From: Methylotenera sp.
GTDB taxonomy: Bacteria > Pseudomonadota > Gammaproteobacteria > Burkholderiales > Methylophilaceae
Length of the DNA: 45,096 nt
Assembly: GCA_023259635.1 (NCBI GenBank)
Contig: JALRGX010000122.1
Span: 1 to 45,096, forward strand
Reading direction: 5' to 3'
The notes under the pieces were generated by a model. That model did not search any database. It was not told the origin of the DNA and saw only the letters and a program-made list of their open reading frames with translations. The translations under genes were made by a program, and so were the position numbers. Shown here one piece after another: positions 34,684 to 42,602 of the stretch (the stretch's first letter is position 1; each line of letters begins with the position of its first letter).

Positions 34684-36648
34684 TCAGGGTAGGCGGTACC
34701 GCTGTTCGTTATACAGCAAGTCAGGCAGCAGTGCATTAGCCAGTGCACGCTGTTCCAGTTCTTTTGCATTGGCAGGAGGGCTGGTTTCTTTAAGCTGTTT
34801 GGTTTTAGGATCATAGATGCCATGCGCAGGTGCTTTGCCAGAGCGTAATACAACCATTTGGTCACCTTTATCGGTTTCTTCCATCCAGCCAAAGTTGGCG
34901 TTATATTGCATCATGGCGCGGCCGTGGGTATCTGGCGCCAGGCTGGATAAATCACGTCCGGTCATCGGGTGCTGTGCCTCTATACCCATCAGTGACAGTA
35001 GTGTCACCGGCAGGTCTATCTGGCTGGCCAGGCCAGTGTAGCGCTCAGGCTTGATGTCAGCGCCCAGAATCAAAGCCGGGATATGGAAGTGTTCAGCAGG
35101 TATCAGAGATACGCCACGCACACGAATGTCATGGTCGGCTACGATTAAAAACACCGTGTCTTTCCAGTATTCACTTTGTTGGGCCTTTTTAAAGAATTCA
35201 CCAATCGCGTAATCGGCGTATTTCACTGCATTGTTATCAGTCGCCTTCGGCTGCTCGTATAATTCGATGCGTCCATCAGGGAACTCAAACGGCGCATGGT
35301 TGGATGATGAAAAAGCCAAAGTGAAGAATGGCTTGCCGGCTTTGTGGTGCGCCAATATCTGCTCATGCGTCTTATTCAGCAAATCTTCATCAGATGCTCC
35401 CCAGCTGCTGACGAAGACCGGGTTTTTATAATCTTTCTGCTCAAAGATGTGATCAACACCATTGCCGGTAAAAAAGCTGCGCATGTTGTCAAAATGTGAT
35501 TCGCCGCCGTAAATGAACTCGGTGTTATAGCCGCGTTGTTTGAGCAGGGCTGCCAGTGTGAAAAAGTTTTTCTGGGATTTTGAGAGTTTAACGGTGCTAT
35601 CGGCAGGAGTAGGGGCAAAGCCGGCAGTAACCGCCTCAATGCCGCGCACAGAGCGTGTGCCGGTTGCGTAAAGCTGCTCAAACCAGATGCCCTGTTCCTT
35701 GAGTCTCTCCAGATTCGGCGTTACCGGGGTGCCGCCCAGGGATTTTACAAAGGTTGCGCCTAAACTTTCCTGCAGAATAATTACCAGGTTCAGCGGTTTT
35801 TCACGCTTGTGGCTAGGGTGTAATGTGGTCAGGGTTGGAATGTCCGTATCTTTTGCGCCGGTGAGTCTGAATATTTCTTCACGCGGCATTTTGCCGTAGA
35901 TGTCACTGGATTTGGTTTCCTGCATCAGGGTGTAGGTTGCATAAGTGACTGAATATGCCGAATTAAGTACCAGGCTGTTGACCATGCTGTCAGCAGTGAT
36001 TGCAAACATGGCAGGGTTGGCTGGACGATGGCCTAATGATGAGCGAATGCCAAGTGCGGTTAATATAAAAATCAGTGGCCAGATTAACCAGATTTTTTTA
36101 TTTGACCAGCTTGGTCCCATCTGCAGCCATGGTTTCATGTAACGATGTGCCAACCAGAATGCCAGGCTGGATGAAATGAGAGCTGCAAAAATATCTATTT
36201 TGAATCCGCGCCATAACATGCTGAAAACCTCATTGGGATATTTGAGGTATTCAACAAAAATACGGTTAGGGCGAATATCATATTCGTTAATGAATCCTGG
36301 TGTTGATACTTCCAGGAAAACCAGTAAAACCAGCGCGGCCACTATCCATACATAGGTGAATTTCTGCCAGATTTTAAATAATGGTTTAATGGCAATCATC
36401 GGGGCGAGTAACAGCGGTATCAGCGCAATAAAGCAAAACTGCATGATGTCGACACGCACGCCCTGCATTAGAATCTCGGCAAGTTTCCCGGTATCTGTAA
36501 CGCGGCCAAATTTCCAGATAACCAGGCCCAGGCGTGATGTGGAGAGTAGTATCAGGCTTAGAATCAACAGGGCAATAAATGGGGCAAATGGACCTAATTT
36601 CGATGAAATCTTCCAGATGGTGCGGTGTAAGTTTTTGATCAGTATCAT
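34684..36648 (-). CDS. LTA synthase-type membrane sulfatase-fold enzyme
   Basis: 654-residue inner-membrane protein. Five N-terminal hydrophobic helices (about 20-200) anchor a large periplasmic alkaline-phosphatase/sulfatase domain. LVIILQESLG holds the first metal-binding Glu and YATGTRSVRGIEA holds the nucleophile Thr331; FFTLAFSSSNHAPFEFP and VADHDIRVRG carry further metal ligands. Relatives transfer phosphoglycerol (LtaS, OpgB) or phosphoethanolamine to glycans or lipids. Gram-negative bacteria lack LTA, so the acceptor here is probably a periplasmic glucan or LPS/lipid-linked sugar. It shares an operon with the fusion protein downstream. Confidence 0.85.
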   Translation of the reverse strand: MILIKNLHRTIWKISSKLGPFAPFIALLILSLILLSTSRLGLVIWKFGRVTDTGKLAEILMQGVRVDIMQFCFIALIPLLLAPMIAIKPLFKIWQKFTYVWIVAALVLLVFLEVSTPGFINEYDIRPNRIFVEYLKYPNEVFSMLWRGFKIDIFAALISSSLAFWLAHRYMKPWLQMGPSWSNKKIWLIWPLIFILTALGIRSSLGHRPANPAMFAITADSMVNSLVLNSAYSVTYATYTLMQETKSSDIYGKMPREEIFRLTGAKDTDIPTLTTLHPSHKREKPLNLVIILQESLGATFVKSLGGTPVTPNLERLKEQGIWFEQLYATGTRSVRGIEAVTAGFAPTPADSTVKLSKSQKNFFTLAALLKQRGYNTEFIYGGESHFDNMRSFFTGNGVDHIFEQKDYKNPVFVSSWGASDEDLLNKTHEQILAHHKAGKPFFTLAFSSSNHAPFEFPDGRIELYEQPKATDNNAVKYADYAIGEFFKKAQQSEYWKDTVFLIVADHDIRVRGVSLIPAEHFHIPALILGADIKPERYTGLASQIDLPVTLLSLMGIEAQHPMTGRDLSSLAPDTHGRAMMQYNANFGWMEETDKGDQMVVLRSGKAPAHGIYDPKTKQLKETSPPANAKELEQRALANALLPDLLYNEQRYRLP

Positions 36649-36678
36649 TTCTATGTAGGGCGCTGAAGTAGAAGCGCT

Positions 36679-36706
36679 ATTATAAGGTTAAAACTATTAG
36701 CGTAAA
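36679..36706 (-). promoter_or_regulatory. Sigma-70-type promoter of the sulfatase / fusion-protein operon
   Basis: Minus strand TTTACG, 16-base spacer, TATAAT, ending 31 bases upstream of the sulfatase-fold gene ATG at 36648. The perfect -10 box makes this a credible promoter. Confidence 0.55.
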
Positions 36707-36728
36707 CTTAGTTATTGTCTAGTGGTGT

Positions 36729-38078
36729 TTAGCTTTTTCGGCTAACCCAGTTGGTAAATGATCTGTAATAGTCAGGCTGGTGCGCACATAAATAAATCAT
36801 AACAAGCACATTAAGAATGGAAGTAGTAAGAAAAAGTTCCGGTATATTGAGGCCTTGTTTGAATATCCATAGTGAAAACCCGGCAGAAACTACCATAAAC
36901 AGGGCATTGAGAATATTGGTAGCGGCAATTACGCGTGACTGGTGGCTTTTTTGTGCGCGGGTTTGTACAAATGCATAAAGCGGCACAATATAAAATCCGC
37001 CAAATAAACCGATCAGGATAATATCCAGAACCAGGCGCCAATGGCTGAAAATGATATTGCCGTTTGCATCAAAGTTCTTGCTGATAAACGTTATGTAATT
37101 GAAGATAGCTTTACTATCCCAATGTTCATGGATGTTCGTGCTTGAGCAGTATAGGTCAATACTGAATAACGTTAAGCCGATTGCGCCAAAAAGCACCAGC
37201 CCGAACTCAATCCGGCCTTTTGATAATTTCTCGCATAGCAGTGAACCGATACCGATGCCTATGGAGAAGGCCGTAAGCAAGAGTATGAATATACTTTCAT
37301 CTCCATGCAGTATGTTTTTGGCAAGGCTTGGAAATTGCGCGAGTAAGGTGGCGCCGTAAAACCAGAACCAGGATATGGCAATAATCGCCAGCCATACTGC
37401 CTGATGATGCCAGATGAATTTGATACTACGGTAAGTCTCTGTAAGCGGGTTCCAGTTGATTTCCAGCAGCGGTTCCTGCGCAGGGGAATGCGGTACGCCA
37501 CGGCTATGCCAGTAGCCAAGCACAGCGATGATCAGGATGGCAATGCTGGTGATGAGTTCGTGCGGGTGCTGAATAGCGAGCCACGCGCCCAATACCTGGC
37601 CAAGCAGAATCGCGACAAAGGTTCCCATCTCTACCATGCCATTGCCGCCTATCAATTCATGCTCACCTAGATGCTGGGGTAAATAGGCGTATTTGACCGG
37701 GCCGAACAGTGTAGAGTGCATGCCCATCATGAATAGCGCTGCTCCCAGCAGCCAGATGTTATGCAGAAAGAAACCGGCGCTGGCAAACAGCATGATCCCA
37801 ATTTCAAATACTTTCACCAGCCGGATAATTTTAGATTTCTCAAACTTGTCTGCCAGCTGGCCTGCGGTTGCAGAGAACAGGAGATACGGCAGAATAAATA
37901 TGCCAGGCAGAATCGTTACCAGTAAGCCTGAATCCAGAGTAGTTAAGCTTGCCGCATGAAATGCAACCAGCGTGATCAGGGCTGTTTTGAACATATTGTC
38001 ATTAAACGCACCTAGAAATTGCGTCATGAAAAATGGCCTGAAACGTTTTTCTGTCATCAATTTGAATTGATTGCTCAT
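36729..38078 (-). CDS. MFS transporter, LplT-like
   Basis: 449-residue major facilitator with about 12 hydrophobic helices. The opening FFMTQFLGAFNDNMFKTALITLV and LPYLLFSATAGQLADKFEKS in the first loop match the LplT/lysophospholipid-transporter group, which flips lysophospholipids across the inner membrane. In relatives it is often fused to or beside an acyltransferase (Aas); none is adjacent here. I chose the ATG at 38078, just before the conserved start; an open frame to 38126 adds 16 hydrophilic residues. Lipid specificity is inference. Confidence 0.8.
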   Translation of the reverse strand: MSNQFKLMTEKRFRPFFMTQFLGAFNDNMFKTALITLVAFHAASLTTLDSGLLVTILPGIFILPYLLFSATAGQLADKFEKSKIIRLVKVFEIGIMLFASAGFFLHNIWLLGAALFMMGMHSTLFGPVKYAYLPQHLGEHELIGGNGMVEMGTFVAILLGQVLGAWLAIQHPHELITSIAILIIAVLGYWHSRGVPHSPAQEPLLEINWNPLTETYRSIKFIWHHQAVWLAIIAISWFWFYGATLLAQFPSLAKNILHGDESIFILLLTAFSIGIGIGSLLCEKLSKGRIEFGLVLFGAIGLTLFSIDLYCSSTNIHEHWDSKAIFNYITFISKNFDANGNIIFSHWRLVLDIILIGLFGGFYIVPLYAFVQTRAQKSHQSRVIAATNILNALFMVVSAGFSLWIFKQGLNIPELFLTTSILNVLVMIYLCAHQPDYYRSFTNWVSRKS

Positions 38079-38523
38079 GTGGTTCTCTTGGTGCTTATTC
38101 TGGCTGCCAGTATATGATGATGGCATGGTCAGGCTGATTATATAGTGTTATCAGTGGATACATTCAGCATTCTCTTCCATGTTTTTTGAAGTGACGTAAT
38201 CCGTTTTTCCAGTGCCGAGCAGGGCCAGGTATTTAATTGCAACAAACTTTATGGCCATGGCAACTTCCGGCTGCCAAGCTGCCCGGTTAATCTATTGTCG
38301 GCAGTATAGACAATGATATTCTCGCCACGCTGCGTATCCGTTTGCGTCGTTGCAGTATGCTGGTGTGCTGGTGTGCTGGTAGCCCCGGTAAAGACCGGAC
38401 TGTAAACGGCCGTTATTTGGATATGTTGGTCAAGTGTTAATGAAGTTGGTGTGAATTAAGCCGTTGATACAAATAAAAACGGGCACCTAAGTGCCCGTTT
38501 TGTCTAACGATTATGTTGCAATG
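38079..38523. other. 445-base gap between MFS gene and amtB, with a possible gene remnant
   Basis: No gene with a start codon is supportable. A minus-strand run of about 69 codons without stop (roughly 38252-38458) reads as protein-like text, including HIQITAVYSPVF and GENIIVYTADNRLTG, but it has no ATG, GTG or TTG start. It could be a decayed fragment of a periplasmic protein or chance. A short tandem octamer, TGCTGGTG repeated almost three times, lies at 38358-38380. The amtB terminator is at 38476-38501. Confidence 0.4.
38476..38501 (-). terminator. Intrinsic terminator after amtB
   Basis: AAAACGGGCAC (38476-38486) and GTGCCCGTTTT (38491-38501) form a perfect 11-bp stem with a CTAA loop, 22 bases beyond the amtB stop. 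On the minus strand it runs into TTTTTATTTG, a good U-tract. Confidence 0.9.
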
Positions 38524-39963
38524 CTAAAGTGAGTAGGCACGTTCACCATGAGTGGCTGTGTCTAAGCCTTCACGCTCTACATCTTCTGATACACGCAGGC
38601 CAACGATCATATCTACAACCTTGTAGCTGATGTAAGCTGCAACAGCTGACCAGATAATCGTGATAATCACACCTTCACCTTGAACCATCACTTGTGAAGC
38701 GATTGAGAAATCGCTGCTGCCGGTACCGCCTAAGCCAGGTGCGGTGAATACACCTGTCAGCAATGCGCCAACAATACCGCCAATACCATGAACACCGAAT
38801 ACATCCAGTGAATCATCTACACCAAGCAATTTCTTCAAGCCAGTTACACCCCACAGGCACAAGAAACCGCCAGCCAAGCCAACGATAATTGCGCCCATCG
38901 GACCAACTGAACCACATGCCGGTGTAATTGCAACCAAGCCTGCAACAGCACCTGAAGCAGCGCCAAGCATAGAAGCTTTGCCTCTAACTAATAACTCACC
39001 AATTGACCATGCCAATACCGCAGCAGAGGTCGCGAACAGTGTGTTAAGGAAAGCTAATGCAGCACCACCGTTTGCTTCCAGGTTTGAACCTGCGTTGAAG
39101 CCGAACCAACCCACCCACAGCAATGAAGCGCCAACCATTGTCAACGTAAGGTTGTGAGGAGTTAAAGCCTCTTTACCGTAACCGATACGTTTGCCGATCA
39201 TGTAAGCACCAACTAAACCAGCAACCGCCGCATTGATATGCACAACAGTACCGCCGGCAAAATCCAGTGCACCTTTGCCCAGCAAGTAACCACCTGCACC
39301 CCAAACCATGTGAGCGATTGGGACGTAGCTTAATGTGAACCATAAAGCAGAGAATAATAATACTGCACTAAACTTCATACGTTCTGCAAAAGAACCCACG
39401 ATCAGAGCACATGTGATACCGGCAAATGTACATTGGAACGCGATGAAAATCATTTCAGGAATCTTTACATTGGCTGTAAAGGTATCTGACAGTGAATCGA
39501 TAGTGACGCCTTGCAAGAATACCTTGCCAAGATCACCGATAACGAGCCCTGAGCCACTGCCGAATGCCAGGCTATAGCCGTAAAGTGCCCACAATACAGA
39601 TATGAGTGAGAATACGACCAGTACTTGCATCAATACAGATAGCATATTTTTACTGCGTACCAGGCCGCCGTAGAAAAGTGCCAAGCCAGGGACAATCATC
39701 AAGATAACCAGCACGGTTGCAACCATCATCCAGGCGGTGTCTCCCTTGTTAACAGTTACTTCAGTTGCAGGCGCAGCATCCGCAGCTTCAGCAGCAGGTG
39801 CGACTTCTGGCGCAGCCATATCAGCAACGGGTGCCATTTCAGTGGTAACGGTTTCTGTTACAACTTCAGCAGCAGGCATTGCGTCTTCAGCAAAAGTTGT
39901 GCTGGTATAACCGAGACCTAATGCGGTTACCAGAGCGAACATCGATAGTATTTTTTTCATCAT
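38524..39963 (-). CDS. amtB: Ammonium transporter AmtB
   Basis: 479-residue ammonium channel. A signal peptide of about 25 residues is followed by an unusual periplasmic extension of about 50 residues rich in Ala, Pro, Glu and Val, then the 11-helix Amt core starting at NKGDTAWMMVATVLVILM. The core carries GLALFYGGLVRSKN, AHMVWGAGG, DFAGGTVVHINAAVAGLVGA (first pore His) and FGVHGIGGIVGALLTGVF (second pore His). It lies 7 bases after glnK, the universal partner that blocks it. Two Met codons start the frame; the second (39960) is better spaced from GGGGG. Confidence 0.95.
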   Translation of the reverse strand: MMKKILSMFALVTALGLGYTSTTFAEDAMPAAEVVTETVTTEMAPVADMAAPEVAPAAEAADAAPATEVTVNKGDTAWMMVATVLVILMIVPGLALFYGGLVRSKNMLSVLMQVLVVFSLISVLWALYGYSLAFGSGSGLVIGDLGKVFLQGVTIDSLSDTFTANVKIPEMIFIAFQCTFAGITCALIVGSFAERMKFSAVLLFSALWFTLSYVPIAHMVWGAGGYLLGKGALDFAGGTVVHINAAVAGLVGAYMIGKRIGYGKEALTPHNLTLTMVGASLLWVGWFGFNAGSNLEANGGAALAFLNTLFATSAAVLAWSIGELLVRGKASMLGAASGAVAGLVAITPACGSVGPMGAIIVGLAGGFLCLWGVTGLKKLLGVDDSLDVFGVHGIGGIVGALLTGVFTAPGLGGTGSSDFSIASQVMVQGEGVIITIIWSAVAAYISYKVVDMIVGLRVSEDVEREGLDTATHGERAYSL

Positions 39964-39970
39964 GACCCCC

Positions 39971-40390
<420 letters not shown>

Positions 40391-40398
40391 TTAAAGAT

Positions 40399-41184
40399 TT
40401 AGAATGTTTTTTGTACGAACACTGTGAACTGATTGTCACCCAGGTATTGGTTGCTAGCGTCTGTCCATGCTGATTTTCTAGCGTTGGTGTCGGTGTAATA
40501 TGCACCTAGATTTACACCATTGTCCCATGATTTAGTGATGCCAAGTTTCCAGTCTGTGTAATCAAAAACACTGTTATCAGCGCCACCAGGTGAGCCTGAA
40601 AATTCTTGTCTGCCAACGTGAGCATTAACAGTCAAGCCGGTTTTTGCGATTGGGTAGTTAGCATTCAGTTCTGCATACCAGCTGCCATCCGCGTTGTCGA
40701 AACCCCAGGCGCCGTCAGAAGCTACAACAGATAATTTAGCAGACAACCAATCGTAACTTAGGCTGCCGTATACTTCAGTAGTTGAGGCAGATTTAACGCC
40801 AGGGTTTTTGTCACCTGGGTAGACGTATTGAAGCAGGCCGACATTGTAGCCAATGCCAGTGTCGCCAATGGTATTGGCGTAGCCACCGTAAACGTCCAGT
40901 TCCATGCTTGAGTTCTGGTATGCACCAGCATCTTCTAGCCAGCTGATGTTTGATGCCCATGCACCGGCATAAAAACCGCTGCTATGTGAGTAATCAACGC
41001 CGCCTTGCAATGCCATTTCTTCACCGGTTTGAGTTAAACCACGGAAAATATATTGGCTAAACAAGCCTACGTTATAAGCAACGCTATGTGGTGAAGCCGG
41101 TTCAGCAGCAGCTTCATCAGCCATTGAGATGGTTGGTACAGAGAATGCACCTAATACTGCCAGTGTTAATAAAGATTTACGCAT
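40399..41184 (-). CDS. TorF-family putative outer-membrane protein
   Basis: 261-residue beta-barrel protein. A signal peptide ends at SMA (residue 22). The mature part opens with the family pattern VAYNVGLFSQYIFRGLTQTG and ends with FTVFVQKTF, whose terminal Phe is the usual outer-membrane assembly signal. Sequence alternates in strands rich in Gly, Tyr, Trp and Asp. It matches the family annotated as TorF putative porin. I chose the ATG at 41184 with AGGAG upstream. It is first in a minus-strand cluster with glnK and amtB behind a sigma-54 promoter, so a role in nitrogen-limited uptake is inferred. Confidence 0.82.
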   Translation of the reverse strand: MRKSLLTLAVLGAFSVPTISMADEAAAEPASPHSVAYNVGLFSQYIFRGLTQTGEEMALQGGVDYSHSSGFYAGAWASNISWLEDAGAYQNSSMELDVYGGYANTIGDTGIGYNVGLLQYVYPGDKNPGVKSASTTEVYGSLSYDWLSAKLSVVASDGAWGFDNADGSWYAELNANYPIAKTGLTVNAHVGRQEFSGSPGGADNSVFDYTDWKLGITKSWDNGVNLGAYYTDTNARKSAWTDASNQYLGDNQFTVFVQKTF

Positions 41185-41234
41185 ATTGCTAACTCCTATA
41201 GTAAGTAATGAATAGAAAACACACTCAAAGGGTA

Positions 41235-41251
41235 AGCAAATCACATGCCAA
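41235..41251 (-). promoter_or_regulatory. Sigma-54 (RpoN) promoter of the TorF-like/glnK/amtB operon
   Basis: Minus strand TTGGCATGTGATTTGCT matches the -24/-12 consensus TTGGCACG-N4-TTGCT, with GG and GC at the required 10-base separation. It lies 50 bases upstream of the TorF-like ATG, leaving a leader of about 40 bases. No clear NtrC palindrome (GCAC-N7-GTGC type) was seen in the 100 bases upstream, so the enhancer site is unassigned. Confidence 0.75.
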
Positions 41252-41359
41252 CATTTTTATGCTTATTAATCAGTGGGATAGCTAGTTGTCTTATTGGTTT
41301 TTTAATGTTAAATATTTTAATAATCTGCTAAACTGGTTTGAATTATTAAGGAATTAAAT

Positions 41360-41614
41360 ATGCTGGACTCTCATAAAATAAATGAAATATCCAATAAAAT
41401 CAAAGACGTAGTGAGTTCTTCGCCTTTGGGGGATGTCGAAAAAAATTTAAATGCACTATTAAAGAGCGTGTTCACCAAAATGGAGCTTGTAACGCGTGAG
41501 GAGTTTGAGGTACAGGCGGAGGTTCTGCGTAATACGCGCCAGAAGCTTGAATTGCTAGAGGCTAAATTGGCTGAGCTGGAGTCAGCCGATCCGGAAACAC
41601 AACAAAAGCCATGA
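41360..41614 (+). CDS. ubiK: Ubiquinone biosynthesis accessory factor UbiK
   Basis: 84-residue protein of the BMFP (YqiC) family. The N-terminal part (INEISNKIKDVV) is amphipathic and membrane-fusogenic in relatives. The segment LLKSVFTKMELVTREEFEVQ is conserved, and the C-terminal part is a heptad-rich coiled coil that trimerises. It helps the UbiJ-associated ubiquinone complex work under oxygen. AAGGA precedes the ATG. comM follows after 10 bases, a frequent neighbourhood. Confidence 0.9.
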   Translation: MLDSHKINEISNKIKDVVSSSPLGDVEKNLNALLKSVFTKMELVTREEFEVQAEVLRNTRQKLELLEAKLAELESADPETQQKP

Positions 41615-41624
41615 GCTTGATCAA

Positions 41625-42539
41625 ATGAGCCTGGCCGTACTTTATAGTCGCGCTTTAACTGGTATGGATGCGCCTGAAGTGGTGGTTGAGGTGCATCTGG
41701 CCAACGGGCTGCCTAGTTTCACAATTGTAGGTTTGCCGGAAGCTGAGGTTAAAGAAAGTAAAGATCGTGTACGTGCTGCGTTACAGACTGCACAGTTTGA
41801 ATTTCCCGCACGGCGTATCACCGTTAACCTTGCGCCGGCCGACTTGCCAAAAGAGAGCGGCCGCTATGATTTGCCGATAGCTTTGGGTATTCTGGCGGCA
41901 AGCGGGCAAATTCCATCAGGCAGCCTTTCGCGCTATGAGTTTGCAGGCGAACTGGCGCTCACGGGTGAGTTGCGCCCTATTCGTGGTGCACTGGCCATGA
42001 CTTACAAATCCTACAAGAGCGGCCGCGCTTTTGTACTGCCGGCTGATAGCGCCGCAGAAGCTGCATTGGTAAGCGATGCTGTAATTTACCCCGCAACATC
42101 TTTACTGGAGGTATGCTCACATTTGTGCGGGCGCACTGCATTAGTGCAGATGGATGCCGCTAATCAACATATAGCAATCCCTTATGCCGACTTTGCTGAA
42201 GTAAAAGGACAGTCAGGCCCGAAGCGGGCGCTGGAAATTGCCGCTGCTGGCGGCCATAGTGTGATTATGAGTGGCCCGCCCGGCGCCGGTAAAAGTATGC
42301 TTGCCAGCCGTTTTGCCGGCATTTTGCCGAGCATGACTGAAGAAGAAGCCTTGGAGTCGGCCGCGCTGCAATCGCTGAATAGTAATTACAAGCTTGAAAA
42401 CTGGAAGCGCAGGCCATTCCGGTCACCACACCATACGGCGTCTGGTGTTGCTCTGGTTGGCGGTGGCGGTATTCCGCGCCCGGGTGAAATTTCATTGGCG
42501 CATCGAGGTGTTCTATTTTTGGATGAACTCAATATTTAG
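41625..42539 (+). pseudogene. comM: comM (YifB, Mg-chelatase-like AAA+ helicase), truncated by mobile element
   Basis: 5' part of the gene for the AAA+ helicase that extends branch migration during natural transformation. The N-terminal Lon-S5-like domain (EVHLANGLPSFTIVGLPEAEVKE) and Walker A GPPGAGKS at 217-224 are intact. The frame stays native through the Walker B motif VLFLDEL (Leu302), then reads Asn-Ile-stop. Intact homologues have about 500 residues and continue with PEF after LDEL. The sensor, arginine-finger and C-terminal helicase parts are therefore missing here; the 3' half should lie beyond the inserted element. The remaining protein should be inactive. Confidence 0.92.
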
Positions 42540-42540
42540 C
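42519..42540. mobile_element. Left attachment junction inside comM
   Basis: comM identity ends in the codons for Leu-Asp-Glu-Leu at 42519-42530. From 42531 the DNA is AT-rich and unrelated. A tyrosine recombinase starts 64-73 bases further on, so this is the likely left end of an integrated element. The exact core sequence needs the right junction, which is outside the window. Confidence 0.7.
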
Positions 42541-42602
42541 TGTCTTTGCATGATTGTCTAAAACTATGTAATATGTTGAATATTATATAACTATTATTAA
42601 TA

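Noticed and set aside
36660-36680. Sequence resembling ends of the MITE-like repeat (GGGCGCT and TAGAAGCGC)
   Set aside because: Only short pieces match and the interior is absent; likely chance near the sulfatase-fold gene promoter.
42519-42540. tRNA gene as integration target
   Set aside because: The flanking sequence is clearly comM coding sequence; no tRNA-like cloverleaf is present.
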